A stretch of DNA of 64,000 nt from Paenibacillus sp. CAA11 (GCF_003060825.1 NZ_CP028922.1:1288501-1352500), one strand, 5' to 3'. Shown: positions 18,736 to 26,498, counted from the stretch's first letter. Notes: generated from the sequence alone by a model not told the origin. Program-made: numbers and translations.

Positions 18736-18896
18736 GTTTATGACTCGAATCGGAAGGATTTGATGGTCCGGTCTGATCTAGCTCAGAACGAAGGGGTGCG
18801 TCTGTGGTGGAAATGTAGGTGGATTTTTGCCATAATATAAGGCAGTAATCAATTCGATAATAAGCGGCTTATTGGCCGAAAAGAGGGATGTTGTCA

Positions 18897-21125
18897 TTGG
18901 TAGAACAAGAAGTGTTGAACCAGGAAGAACAAGCGGTGAATCAAGCTCAGGAGCAGGAGCGCATCGTTAAGCAGATTGCTAAGGAGCTGAGTCTTGCTCC
19001 CAAGCAGGTGCGCACCACCATCGGCCTGCTGGACGAAGGGAATACGATTCCTTTTATCGCTAGATACCGGAAGGAAATGACCGGAGAGCTGGACGAGAAC
19101 CAGCTTCGAAATATAGAAGAGCGCTCGAATTACTTGCGTGGCCTTGAAGACCGCAAACGAGAAGTAATTCGAATCATCGACGAGCAGGGGAAGTTAACCA
19201 CGGAGCTTGCCGAATCGATTAAAGTCGCTGAGAAGCTTCAAGAAGTGGAGGACCTATATCGTCCTTACCGGCAGAAGCGGAAGACGCGGGCTAGTGTTGC
19301 CAAGGAGAAGGGGCTTGAGCCGCTTGCTGAGTGGGTGTTTAGTCAGCCGTCTAAGGGGGATCCTCTTGAGGAGGCAGCTCGCTATGTGAACGAAGAGAAA
19401 GGCGTTGAATCCCCCGAGGCAGCTCTGCAGGGGGCGATGGATATTTTGGCCGAGAGATTGGCAGATGAAGCTCAAATTCGTGCATGGGTTCGCCGTTATA
19501 CGCTAGATCACGGTATGATTGCTTCCGAAGCTAAGGATGCTGAGCAGGAATCCGTCTATGAAATGTACTACAGCTACCGGGAGCTGGCCAAGAAGATGCC
19601 TCCCCATCGTATTCTGGCCATTAACCGGGGGGAACGGGAAAATGTACTCAAGATCGGCTTGGAGGTTCCGGCTGAGCCTGTACACAGCTACATAGCCAAG
19701 CAGGTCATCAAGGGACGCTCCGTGACAGAGACGGTGCTACAGTCGATCATTGAAGACGCCTATAAGCGTCTGATTGCCCCTTCGATTGAGCGTGAGGTTC
19801 GGGGTGAGCTTACAGAGAAGGCGGAAGCTCAGGCAATTACAATCTTCTCAGCGAATCTGAGAAGCCTGCTGCTGCAGGCTCCTATTAAAGGCAAACGGGT
19901 GCTTGGTGTAGACCCGGCTTACCGGACGGGCTGTAAGCTTGCGGCGGTAGATGATACCGGGAAGCTGCTGGAAGTTGCAGTGACTTACCCGACGCCGCCG
20001 AATAACAAGAAGCGGGAAGCGGCCGCCAAATTCCATGAGCTGATTAATAAGTACGATATTGAGCTCATTGTGATCGGGAACGGTACGGCATCTCGCGAGA
20101 CCGAACAATTCGTGGCAGAGGTTATCGCCGAGAGCCCGAAGAAAGGTCTGGCTTATCTGATCGTCAGCGAAGCGGGAGCCAGCGTCTACTCCGCATCGAA
20201 GCTGGCCCAGGAGGAATTCCCGGATCTGGACGTTGCAGAGCGGAGCGCTGTCTCCATTGCGCGGCGATTGCAGGATCCGCTCGCAGAGCTGGTGAAGATC
20301 GATCCAAAGGCTATTGGCGTTGGGCAGTACCAGCATGACGTATCCCAGAAGCATCTGGAGGAGAGTCTTAAGGCTGTGGTAGAATCGGCCGTTAACCATG
20401 TCGGGGTAGATGTGAACACTGCATCTCCGTCTTTGCTCTCCTATGTTGCCGGAGTGAACGCAACCCTTGCCAAGAACATTGTGAAGTTCCGTGAAGAGAA
20501 CGGGAAGTTCAAGAACCGGAAGCAGCTTCAGAAGGTGCCTCGGCTGGGTGCCAAGACGTATGAACAATGCGTCGGCTTCTTGAGAATCACGGAAGGCGAG
20601 GATATGCTGGACCGGACTCCGATTCACCCGGAGTCGTATGATGTGGTCAAGCGACTCTTTGAAGAGCTTGACATAGATCTTCGGCAGCTGGGCTCGAAGG
20701 AGCTTGGGGAGCGCCTCGCAGCCCTTAATCCGGAAGAGCTGGCGCCAAAGCTCGGCGTAGGGGTGCCAACCCTGCGCGATATTCTGGACAGCTTGCAGCG
20801 TCCAGGACGAGATCCGCGCGAAGAGCTGCCGCTCCCGATCTTCCGCACGGATGTGCTGAAGATTGAGGACTTAGTTCCGGGAATGGAACTACAAGGCACG
20901 GTACGGAATGTAATTGACTTCGGGGCGTTTGTTGATATTGGCATTAAGAGCGACGGACTGGTGCATATCTCGCAGCTTAGCAGCGGTTATGTAAAGCATC
21001 CGATGGATGTAGTGTCTGTCGGGGATGTTGTAACCGTCTGGGTGCTGAATGTTGATTTGAAGAAAGGGCGCGTTGGCTTGACCATGCTCCCGCCTAAGAG
21101 CAGCACTTCAGCAAGCCAATCATAA
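18897..21125 (+). CDS. tex: Tex-family RNA-binding transcription accessory protein
   Basis: A ~742-residue nucleic-acid-binding protein. Order: N-terminal helical region with IPFIARYRKEMTG, a YqgF/RNase H-like domain (~330-430, VLGVDPAYRTGCKLA), helix-hairpin-helix repeats (~500-560, VNTASPSLLSYVAG and KVPRLGAKTYEQ) and a C-terminal S1 domain (~660-735, GTVRNVIDFGAFVDIG). It influences transcription and ribosome function in the cytosol. TTG 18897 is favoured: AAGAGGG ends 9 bases before it but touches the ATG at 18888. A large terminator follows. Confidence 0.93.
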   Translation: MVEQEVLNQEEQAVNQAQEQERIVKQIAKELSLAPKQVRTTIGLLDEGNTIPFIARYRKEMTGELDENQLRNIEERSNYLRGLEDRKREVIRIIDEQGKLTTELAESIKVAEKLQEVEDLYRPYRQKRKTRASVAKEKGLEPLAEWVFSQPSKGDPLEEAARYVNEEKGVESPEAALQGAMDILAERLADEAQIRAWVRRYTLDHGMIASEAKDAEQESVYEMYYSYRELAKKMPPHRILAINRGERENVLKIGLEVPAEPVHSYIAKQVIKGRSVTETVLQSIIEDAYKRLIAPSIEREVRGELTEKAEAQAITIFSANLRSLLLQAPIKGKRVLGVDPAYRTGCKLAAVDDTGKLLEVAVTYPTPPNNKKREAAAKFHELINKYDIELIVIGNGTASRETEQFVAEVIAESPKKGLAYLIVSEAGASVYSASKLAQEEFPDLDVAERSAVSIARRLQDPLAELVKIDPKAIGVGQYQHDVSQKHLEESLKAVVESAVNHVGVDVNTASPSLLSYVAGVNATLAKNIVKFREENGKFKNRKQLQKVPRLGAKTYEQCVGFLRITEGEDMLDRTPIHPESYDVVKRLFEELDIDLRQLGSKELGERLAALNPEELAPKLGVGVPTLRDILDSLQRPGRDPREELPLPIFRTDVLKIEDLVPGMELQGTVRNVIDFGAFVDIGIKSDGLVHISQLSSGYVKHPMDVVSVGDVVTVWVLNVDLKKGRVGLTMLPPKSSTSASQS

Positions 21126-21151
21126 TCATTAAGAGGGATTCTTTGTAATAG

Positions 21152-21230
21152 TATCCCCTCAGGCAGATCGGTGAAGAGAGATCGTGTTACGATGAACTCT
21201 TCACAGGAGAACCTGAGGGGATATTTTTTT
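21152..21230 (+). terminator. Long branched terminator after tex
   Basis: Outer stem TATCCCCTCAGG/CCTGAGGGGATA encloses an inner stem GTGAAGAG/CTCTTCAC, followed by seven T residues. Confidence 0.85.
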
Positions 21231-21313
21231 ATTAGGCAGCGAAGAAGGGGGCAGCATTCATTGAAATAGTGAGGAAAGTAGGGCATAGGCAATAAGTGGC
21301 ATGATTTTAGGAT

Positions 21314-21408
21314 CTAGATAGAATGAACTAAAGAAATGAACGTTATAGGACCGTATTAGGCCGTGATAACAGAAAATTAGATGTAAAACTATAGTTCAAT
21401 CTATATAG
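21314..21408 (+). repeat. MITE-like dispersed repeat, copy 1
   Basis: A 95-bp element with ends CTAGATAGAATGAACTA and TAGTTCAATCTATATAG, which are imperfect inverted repeats of about 20 bp. The core has TATTAGGCCGTGATAACAG. Nearly the same sequence recurs at 24969, 25710 and 62867 (inverted). It carries no coding capacity and lies in the intergenic space after tex. Confidence 0.8.
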
Positions 21409-21426
21409 AATTTCAACTAGAAGGGT

Positions 21427-22209
21427 TTAATCTATAAATTGGGATAATACATGATTGAAGTGATCACGCTCCTCATAGAACGGCCCATGACCACTATAAT
21501 GAAACGGTATAAGCTGGGCATTACTTATGAGCTTCTGAACCTCCAGCGCTTGGGCAAACGGAATGACTTTGTCATGAGTACCATGGATAATCAGGGTGGG
21601 TACGCGGATCATTTGAAGGTCAGCCGTAAGGTTGGAATCTCTAAGCGTCCTGATAATAGCCGCAGTGGAATAGCCTGCTGCTTGATAGCCGAGCTGCGAG
21701 AACCAGTCTCTGAAGGCTTCGGAGATTTGTTGGAAAAAGAAGTTGCCGATGGTGCTTCGCCACATATTCGGGCGGTCACTGTACGTCTCCTCCAACAATT
21801 GTTTGGCTGTAGCTGCGCTAAATCCTGTAGGGAGCGCTCCATCTACCAGCACCAGCTTAGAAATGCCGAATCCGTTATAGCGGGCGACATATCTTGCCGC
21901 GATCGCGGCTCCCGTAGAGTGTCCTACCAAGGTTAAGTTGTCTAGGCGCAATTCATGGATCAGCGCTCTTAGGTCATCAGATAACCTGTCGTAATCGTAG
22001 CCTGTGTAGGGTTTGTCGGAGTGGCCGAAGCCTCGCCAGTCATAACCGATGCAGCGATAACCCATGGCCGGAAGCACATTATACTGATACTCAAATTGCT
22101 GATGGCTCAGCGGCCATCCATGAATAAACAGGATTGTTTTGGAACCGCCTGGATGAATGTCTTCTACAAATAGCTTTACGCCTTGGTCAACCGTAACATA
22201 ATATCCCAT
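21427..22209 (-). CDS. Alpha/beta hydrolase
   Basis: A 260-residue alpha/beta-hydrolase-fold protein. Features are the HGWPLSHQQF oxyanion region, nucleophile elbow GHSTGA with Ser near residue 97, the acid near HGTHDKVIP, and the C-terminal His in YSGHGPFYE. The HGWPL start and the DWRGFGHSDKP loop resemble the haloperoxidase/esterase group. No signal peptide. It stands alone, with a MITE copy just after its stop. Substrate unknown. Confidence 0.88.
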   Translation of the reverse strand: MGYYVTVDQGVKLFVEDIHPGGSKTILFIHGWPLSHQQFEYQYNVLPAMGYRCIGYDWRGFGHSDKPYTGYDYDRLSDDLRALIHELRLDNLTLVGHSTGAAIAARYVARYNGFGISKLVLVDGALPTGFSAATAKQLLEETYSDRPNMWRSTIGNFFFQQISEAFRDWFSQLGYQAAGYSTAAIIRTLRDSNLTADLQMIRVPTLIIHGTHDKVIPFAQALEVQKLISNAQLIPFHYSGHGPFYEERDHFNHVLSQFID

Positions 22210-22360
22210 ATGAGCCTCGAATCCCCCTTCAGCTTCAGTACGTTATACACTTAGGGTATTTAAGAGGCTGGGGATAAATGACCGATATCGCTATTTTGAG
22301 CGGGATACAAGGGCTGCTTCATGATGAAGAGAAATACGGGGTGGCGCTTATATAAAATTC

Positions 22361-22399
22361 GGCGACTTCTCCCTGATCGAATGTTTGGGAAAAGCCGCC
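22361..22399 (-). terminator. Probable terminator after cmpA
   Basis: On the minus strand GGCGGCTTTTCCC pairs with GGGAGAAGTCGCC (two imperfect positions), followed by GAATTTTAT. Confidence 0.5.
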
Positions 22400-22407
22400 G
22401 TGTGTAA

Positions 22408-22542
22408 TTAGAGGCCTTCGGCATCTTGAGTATCGGACCTGCGGTTATAGTAGAAGAACCAGCAATCGTTCAGCAGTCGGACTTGTCTGCGGTCCTTCTT
22501 GTAGAAGGCACGCATCATCTGATTGCACAGCCATTTAGGCAA
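22408..22542 (-). CDS. cmpA: Cortex morphogenetic protein CmpA
   Basis: A 44-residue sporulation protein encoded in the gap between the hydrolase and the hypothetical gene. Translation begins at TTG: MPKWLCNQMMRAFYKKD, then RQVRLLNDCWFFYYN. This matches the conserved W-NQM-RAF and LLN-CW-FY pattern I recall for CmpA, which in Bacillus works with ClpXP in quality control of spore coat/cortex assembly. AAGGAGGG lies about 9 bases before the TTG. Location beside tex and sprT agrees with synteny. The ribosome site lies in a strong hairpin. Somewhat longer than the ~37-residue Bacillus protein. Confidence 0.88.
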   Translation of the reverse strand: MPKWLCNQMMRAFYKKDRRQVRLLNDCWFFYYNRRSDTQDAEGL

Positions 22543-22604
22543 GGGGCATCTCCCTCCTTACGCGGTAATCCCTTTGGTATGCTTAGCATATGGGAAGATG
22601 CCCC
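22543..22604 (-). promoter_or_regulatory. Hairpin enclosing the cmpA ribosome binding site
   Basis: On the mRNA, GGGGCATCTTCCC (from 22604) pairs with GGGAGATGCCCC (22554-22543), which overlaps the end of AAGGAGGGAG and abuts the TTG start. A small inner hairpin, TATGC/GCATA, lies in the loop. Translation initiation should be restricted when folded. Confidence 0.55.
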
Positions 22605-22618
22605 AAGATGTGCAGGTC

Positions 22619-22981
22619 CTAATGAAGGAGACCTTCTGCCTCCTCCTCGTACCACTGCTCCAGTTGGGCCTGGAGGGCGCGGATTTCGGTTAGCAGGGAG
22701 ATCAGCGGGTAGCTGCTCTCTTGAATGGAGGAGAAGGCCCTTTCCAGTTCATTAATATAATCCAGACCCTGAATTACGCTGTCCGTCTCACGAAGAAGAT
22801 CGAGCTTCTCGCACTCAGCTACTGCCAGAGGCAGAGAAGGCACCTGCTCTGCAGTAAGCTTGGAAATTTCCTTGTTCAGACGCAGGTTCAGCGCGCTGAG
22901 CTGATAAGCGTAGTCTGCTGGCATTTCAATATAAAGAAGCTCATTGTCCAGCTGCATAATACAATATCGCATGTTCGGCAT
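22619..22981 (-). CDS. Hypothetical helical protein
   Basis: A 120-residue protein I do not recognise. The first half contains MRYCIMQLDNELLYIEMPADYAYQLSA-like beta/alpha sequence; the second half is a likely coiled coil (ELERAFSSIQES, LTEIRALQAQLEQWYEEEAEG). No signal peptide or membrane segment. The ATG at 22981 has GGGGGGAG 10 bases upstream. It precedes cmpA by 76 bp on the same strand and is divergent from the SprT-like gene. A sporulation role is possible from position only. Confidence 0.65.
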   Translation of the reverse strand: MPNMRYCIMQLDNELLYIEMPADYAYQLSALNLRLNKEISKLTAEQVPSLPLAVAECEKLDLLRETDSVIQGLDYINELERAFSSIQESSYPLISLLTEIRALQAQLEQWYEEEAEGLLH

Positions 22982-23072
22982 AATGATGATTCTCCCCCCA
23001 GGTTCATTCCTACTTGACAGTGTAGCGTAGAGGGAAGTTAAAATTCAAGTACATGAAAGAGGTGAGCAAAAG

Positions 23073-23534
23073 ATGAGTAATGATGAGCTCCAGGCTTGGA
23101 TTGAGGAAATTTCACTGCGTTCCTTCGGCGTACCCTTTCTCCATCAGGCAAGCTTTAATGCAAGGCTGCGTTCGACTGGAGGACGATACTTTATGAAGAG
23201 CCATAATATTGAGATCAATCCTCATCAACTGGAGGCCTATGGCAAAGAGGAGACGGAGAAGATCATCAAGCACGAGCTGTGTCATTATCATCTGCATTTG
23301 CGGGGACGAGGATACCAGCACAGAGACCCGGAATTTAAAGCCCTGCTTCGGCAGGTGGGAGGAAGTCGCTATTGCCAGAGACTGCCGGAAGCCAAAGCCA
23401 GACAGCCGCTCCCTTATAAATATAAGCTGACCTGTCAAAGCTGTGCTGCGGAATATCTTCGTAAGCGCAGGGTAGATCCAAGCCGCTACCGCTGCGGCAG
23501 ATGTGCTGGGAGGCTGAAGCTAAGCGAGCTTTAG
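23073..23534 (+). CDS. SprT-like zinc metalloprotein
   Basis: A 153-residue protein with the SprT/Spartan metallopeptidase motif HELCHYHLH (HExxH) near residue 68, an upstream ISLRSFGVPF block, and a C-terminal zinc ribbon CQSC...CGRC. Bacillus YdcK/SprT lies downstream of tex in the same order. Eukaryotic relatives degrade DNA-protein crosslinks; bacterial function is not established. ATG 23073 has GAGGTGAG about 8 bases upstream. Confidence 0.88.
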   Translation: MSNDELQAWIEEISLRSFGVPFLHQASFNARLRSTGGRYFMKSHNIEINPHQLEAYGKEETEKIIKHELCHYHLHLRGRGYQHRDPEFKALLRQVGGSRYCQRLPEAKARQPLPYKYKLTCQSCAAEYLRKRRVDPSRYRCGRCAGRLKLSEL

Positions 23535-23620
23535 AGAACGTTTGTCCAGCTGTCAAGTACCATGAGGGATAAGTTTATAGTATAATGGAAGAGAAGATGA
23601 TAACTAAGGAGTGATTGATA

Positions 23621-23839
23621 ATGGCCAAATCTGCTGCTAGAAAACAGCGGGATAAGCTCGTAAGGGAAGGGAAGAGGAACCCGGCCGACAGCCGGAGCAT
23701 GTTTGCGGCTATCGATTTGCGATCCCGAACAACGAAGACGAAGAAGGAGCTGCTGAACAGCAGTCGACACCTGAAGAACCAATTCTCGAAGTATGGAGAA
23801 GATGGTTCTTTTTTATTTTGGGAAAAGATCACAGCTTGA
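23621..23839 (+). CDS. Small basic protein, conserved-looking
   Basis: A 72-residue protein, strongly basic at its N-terminus (MAKSAARKQRDKLVREGKRN) with SRTTKTKKELLN further on; it resembles small uncharacterised Bacillales proteins. AAGGAG lies 8 bases before ATG 23621. An intrinsic-terminator-like hairpin (AGAACCA/TGGTTCT plus six T residues, 23774-23817) lies within the last 20 codons, so the tail may often not be transcribed. The -35 of the tRNA promoter overlaps its stop. Function unknown; a nucleic-acid-binding role is only suggested by charge. Confidence 0.6.
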   Translation: MAKSAARKQRDKLVREGKRNPADSRSMFAAIDLRSRTTKTKKELLNSSRHLKNQFSKYGEDGSFLFWEKITA

Positions 23840-23864
23840 CTTTAGGAGGGGGGCGTGATAAAGT
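23836..23864 (+). promoter_or_regulatory. Promoter of the tRNA-Asn/tRNA-Ser pair
   Basis: TTGACT, 17-base spacer, TAAAGT, ending 24 bases before tRNA-Asn. Confidence 0.55.
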
Positions 23865-23888
23865 AATAAATGTTCTTATTCATAACGT

Positions 23889-23964
23889 TCCCTGATAGCT
23901 CAGTTGGTAGAGCACTCGACTGTTAATCGAGTTGTCACAGGTTCGAGTCCTGTTCGGGGAGCCA
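23889..23964 (+). tRNA. tRNA-Asn (GTT)
   Basis: Cloverleaf with acceptor TCCCTGA/TCGGGGA, anticodon loop CTGTTAA, T-loop GGTTCGAGTCC and an encoded CCA end. Confidence 0.95.
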
Positions 23965-23972
23965 TTTCTTTT

Positions 23973-24064
23973 GGAGAGATACCCAAGTGGCTATAAGGGG
24001 ACCCTCTGCTAAGGGGTTAGACTGCGTAAGCGGTGCGAGGGTTCGAATCCCTCTCTCTCCGCCA
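23973..24064 (+). tRNA. tRNA-Ser (GCT)
   Basis: 92-nt class II tRNA: acceptor GGAGAGA/TCTCTCC, anticodon loop CTGCTAA, a long variable arm (ACTGCGTAAGCGGT) and encoded CCA. Eight bases after tRNA-Asn. Confidence 0.95.
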
Positions 24065-24082
24065 TATTAACTCATCATACAT

Positions 24083-24119
24083 AACAGCGTGCTTCTTTGT
24101 GAAGTACGTTGTTTTTTTT
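24083..24119 (+). terminator. Terminator after the tRNA-Asn/Ser pair
   Basis: AACAGCGTGCTTC pairs with GAAGTACGTTGTT (two wobble pairs), followed by seven further T residues. Confidence 0.8.
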
Positions 24120-24465
24120 GTGCGTGGAATTTTTCTTTTGAGTGCTAATAAGGGTTTGTGGAGTTCCCTGGTCTTTGGTCTTACGAGCGGTCTTCTGGGC
24201 AGCTTCGGTACTGTTGCTGTTTCGCTCTGTGTGCTAAGAAGCCGCCGCAAGTCCTTCGGCAACCCTGCGCGGAGAATCTTCGGCGGCTTGCTCAAAGCGT
24301 GTGACAGGCAGCTGGTTCCCTGCAGGTGGACGTTCTAATTGTCTGTAACGGGATGCTCGGATTTCATGGTTGGTACCTTTCGGAGGGGATTGGTAAATCC
24401 GCTTCTTGAGCTAGTGTGCTTTTGATTCACCCATAAATATCCATTAATTTTCTTGTGAAAAAGGC
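24120..24465. other. Intergenic DNA with no gene seen
   Basis: About 345 bp between the tRNA terminator and the next tRNA promoter. Open frames here run through the tRNA genes or lack start signals. A GC-richer block at 24220-24310 has no recognised motif. Confidence 0.5.
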
Positions 24466-24494
24466 TTGTCAGGTGTCATTAGTTTTGCTATACT
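24466..24494 (+). promoter_or_regulatory. Promoter of the Glu-Lys-Leu tRNA operon
   Basis: TTGTCA, exactly 17 bases, TATACT; 48 bases before tRNA-Glu. Confidence 0.75.
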
Positions 24495-24542
24495 CAATCT
24501 TGTCGCTGCGAAAGACAGCTTATGCAGTAAGTAAGTTACTGT

Positions 24543-24617
24543 GGCCCGTTGGTCAAGCGGTTAAGACACCTCCCTTTCACGGAGGTAACAGGGGTTCGAT
24601 TCCCCTACGGGTCACCA
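24543..24617 (+). tRNA. tRNA-Glu (TTC)
   Basis: Acceptor GGCCCGT/ACGGGTC, anticodon loop CTTTCAC, T-loop GGTTCGATTCC, CCA encoded. Confidence 0.95.
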
Positions 24618-24681
24618 CTTTATTAAATGAACACTTTCATTATAAAGACTAGGTGCTTACGTACATCATGACTGACATCAT

Positions 24682-24757
24682 GAGCCATTAGCTCAGTTGG
24701 TAGAGCACCTGACTTTTAATCAGGGTGTCGAAGGTTCGAGTCCTTCATGGCTCACCA
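24682..24757 (+). tRNA. tRNA-Lys (TTT)
   Basis: Acceptor GAGCCAT/ATGGCTC, anticodon loop CTTTTAA, T-loop GGTTCGAGTCC, CCA encoded. Confidence 0.95.
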
Positions 24758-24773
24758 TTTAATATTTGAATAT

Positions 24774-24856
24774 GCGGTCGTGGTGGAATGGCAGACACGC
24801 TATCTTGAGGGGGTAGTGGGCGTACGCCCGTGGAGGTTCGAGTCCTCTCGACCGCA
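24774..24856 (+). tRNA. tRNA-Leu (GAG), copy 1
   Basis: 83-nt class II tRNA, acceptor GCGGTCG/CGACCGC, anticodon loop CTTGAGG, variable arm TGGGCGTACGCCCG. No CCA encoded, unlike its neighbours. Identical to 26372-26454. Confidence 0.95.
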
Positions 24857-24863
24857 TTACGAG

Positions 24864-24903
24864 AATGGGGAAGGTTGTCTTTGGACAACCTTCCCCATTT
24901 TTT
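24864..24903 (+). terminator. Terminator of the Glu-Lys-Leu tRNA operon
   Basis: Perfect 16-bp stem AATGGGGAAGGTTGTC with its complement, a four-base loop and a T run. Confidence 0.9.
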
Positions 24904-24968
24904 GTTCCGAAATTTGCTGATTTGTGCAGATTTAGATATCGGTGGGAAATATGGTACAATTTAATGGA

Positions 24969-25062
24969 CTATATAGAATGAACTATAGAAATGGTTGCTA
25001 TAGGGTCATATTAGGCCGTGAACATAGAAAGTTCATGTAAAACTTTATTTCAATCTATATAG
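24969..25062 (+). repeat. MITE-like dispersed repeat, copy 2
   Basis: 94 bp, ends CTATATAGAATGAACTA and TTCAATCTATATAG, core TATTAGGCCGTGAACATAG. It lies just beyond the 3' end of the PAS-domain gene. Confidence 0.8.
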
Positions 25063-25080
25063 GTGTAAGTTCTGGCTGAA

Positions 25081-25677
25081 TTACTGCTTAGGGGTGTTCA
25101 GAATTGAGGCGTATTTAGGATATACCCTGCGAATGCAGTCAGGACATATATCGTGTGTGAATTCAGTGTGGTAGCATTTTTTTAGATAGCTCTCAATGGT
25201 ATTCCACTCCTCGTGATCGTCTCGAATTCGTTTGCAGACAGCACACATCGGGGCCAGATGATTATTGTGGGAGGAGAGCGATATAAAAGGCTCGGTTTCC
25301 CTAATGATTAAAGTGAGTCCTGAGATCTCCTGCTGTGAGTCAGAATGCCATGGAGCAATATCAAGAGACAGCCACTTGATATCATTGCAAGAGTTCTTGC
25401 TATATTCCATAGGGATATAAGAAGTCTTGCCATGAAGTCCCTGCTGGGCGGCATGAAGAAAGCGATCCGAGAACAGGTCGCCATCCGCTGCACGGAACTC
25501 GGCGATTTGTATGAGATTAACTCCTTGCCATCCGAAATAAAGCGGTAATCCATCCTTGGCTGCGAACGTTTCCCAGGAGGAATTCGATTCAAGAATGCGT
25601 CCGGCCCGATCCGTGATGGCAATGCCCTGCTGCAGGGATTGTGCAGCTAACTTCCAAATGTTGTACCCGTTTGTCAA
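25081..25677 (-). CDS. PAS-domain protein with C-terminal cysteine-rich module
   Basis: A 198-residue cytosolic protein. Residues ~8-115 form a PAS sensor fold (AITDRAGRILESNSSW, IQIAEF). The C-terminal part has MCAVCKRIRDDHEEWNTIE and ICPDCIRRVYPKY, a two-CxxC module seen at the ends of some PAS and response-regulator proteins and likely to bind zinc. No kinase, cyclase or DNA-binding domain is attached, so the output is unclear. TTG 25677 has AGGAG 7 bases upstream. The gene lies exactly between two MITE copies. Confidence 0.75.
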   Translation of the reverse strand: MTNGYNIWKLAAQSLQQGIAITDRAGRILESNSSWETFAAKDGLPLYFGWQGVNLIQIAEFRAADGDLFSDRFLHAAQQGLHGKTSYIPMEYSKNSCNDIKWLSLDIAPWHSDSQQEISGLTLIIRETEPFISLSSHNNHLAPMCAVCKRIRDDHEEWNTIESYLKKCYHTEFTHDICPDCIRRVYPKYASILNTPKQ

Positions 25678-25709
25678 GGTAACTCTCCTATACTTACAAA
25701 ATTCATCGA

Positions 25710-25802
25710 CTATATAGAATAAACTGAAGAAATAAATGTCATAGGCTTATTGCGCCGTTATCACATGAAGTTCAACGCAAAACTTTAGTTCAATCTATGT
25801 AG
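25710..25802 (+). repeat. MITE-like dispersed repeat, copy 3
   Basis: 93 bp, ends CTATATAGAATAAACTGAAG and CTTTAGTTCAATCTATGTAG, core TTATTGCGCCGTTATCACA. This is the most diverged copy. It lies 32 bp before the PAS gene start and about 115 bp before the XRE gene. Confidence 0.75.
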
Positions 25803-25917
25803 TTTCAGCTGAGTTAAGGATTACGGATTTAAGTATATACGAAATTACGTAATTTTACAATATAAATTACTGATTTGCGCGATTAAAGCGCAGAGATAAA
25901 AGGAAGGTCTATGAGAT

Positions 25918-26286
25918 ATGCATTCAATCTACGAACGAATTGAACAGCTTATTAAGCTTAATGGCATGACCAAGAAAAGGTTCTGCGAGCAGCTTGGAAT
26001 CAGCACTGGCAACTTAGGCGATTGGAAACGGGGAAAATCGACCCCGAGCTCGAATAAATTGATTGAAATTGCTGCTTTCTTTGACGTTAGTCTGGATTGG
26101 CTGATGCTCGGCAAGGAGAGAAGGGCTCAACAGGTTAAGGAACCGCAGGGATATTATGTGCCGAATCTGGCAGCTTTAGACCAAGCGAATCTGACACCGG
26201 AAGAAGAGGCCTTTATTTTGGAATACATAGAATTTGTGCATTACCGCAAACGAACTAAGAATGGAGAAAAGCCTGAGTCGAATTAA
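25918..26286 (+). CDS. XRE-family transcriptional regulator
   Basis: A 122-residue protein with a Cro/C1-type helix-turn-helix at residues ~5-62 (IEQLIKLNGMTKKRFCEQLG, LGDWKRGKSTPSSNKLIEIA). The C-terminal half (LTPEEEAFILEYIEFVHYRK) is helical and may dimerise. AAGGAAGG lies about 10 bases before ATG 25918. It is a lone gene between a MITE and tRNA-Leu copy 2; its target is unknown. Confidence 0.85.
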   Translation: MHSIYERIEQLIKLNGMTKKRFCEQLGISTGNLGDWKRGKSTPSSNKLIEIAAFFDVSLDWLMLGKERRAQQVKEPQGYYVPNLAALDQANLTPEEEAFILEYIEFVHYRKRTKNGEKPESN

Positions 26287-26312
26287 GATTTGGGCTTTTT
26301 TTATAAAAACAC

Positions 26313-26341
26313 TTTACTTTCTTGCTTGCTAGCTGTATAAT
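26313..26341 (+). promoter_or_regulatory. Promoter of tRNA-Leu copy 2
   Basis: TTTACT, 17-base spacer and perfect TATAAT, 30 bases before the tRNA. Confidence 0.7.
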
Positions 26342-26371
26342 GTTAAATGTTCGCTTGAAACATTATATTGT

Positions 26372-26454
26372 GCGGTCGTGGTGGAATGGCAGACACGCTA
26401 TCTTGAGGGGGTAGTGGGCGTACGCCCGTGGAGGTTCGAGTCCTCTCGACCGCA
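26372..26454 (+). tRNA. tRNA-Leu (GAG), copy 2
   Basis: Identical over all 83 bases to the copy at 24774, again without an encoded CCA, but in its own transcription unit. Confidence 0.95.
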
Positions 26455-26473
26455 TCATAAGATTTAACAAGGA

Positions 26474-26498
26474 AGCCGTCCTTATTGGACGGTTTTTT
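26474..26498 (+). terminator. Terminator after tRNA-Leu copy 2
   Basis: CCGTCC/GGACGG with five-base loop, then six T residues. Confidence 0.8.

Noticed and set aside
22426-22755. 109-codon plus-strand frame opposite cmpA
   Set aside because: The minus strand encodes CmpA with a good ribosome site; the plus-strand frame has none.
24017-24295. Minus-strand 92-codon frame ending in RRERDSNPRTAYAV
   Set aside because: It is translation across tRNA-Ser on the opposite strand; the DSNPR-type ending is a well-known tRNA artefact.
24759-24959. Minus-strand 66-codon frame across tRNA-Leu
   Set aside because: Same artefact (SRGLEPPRAYAH), with no ribosome site.
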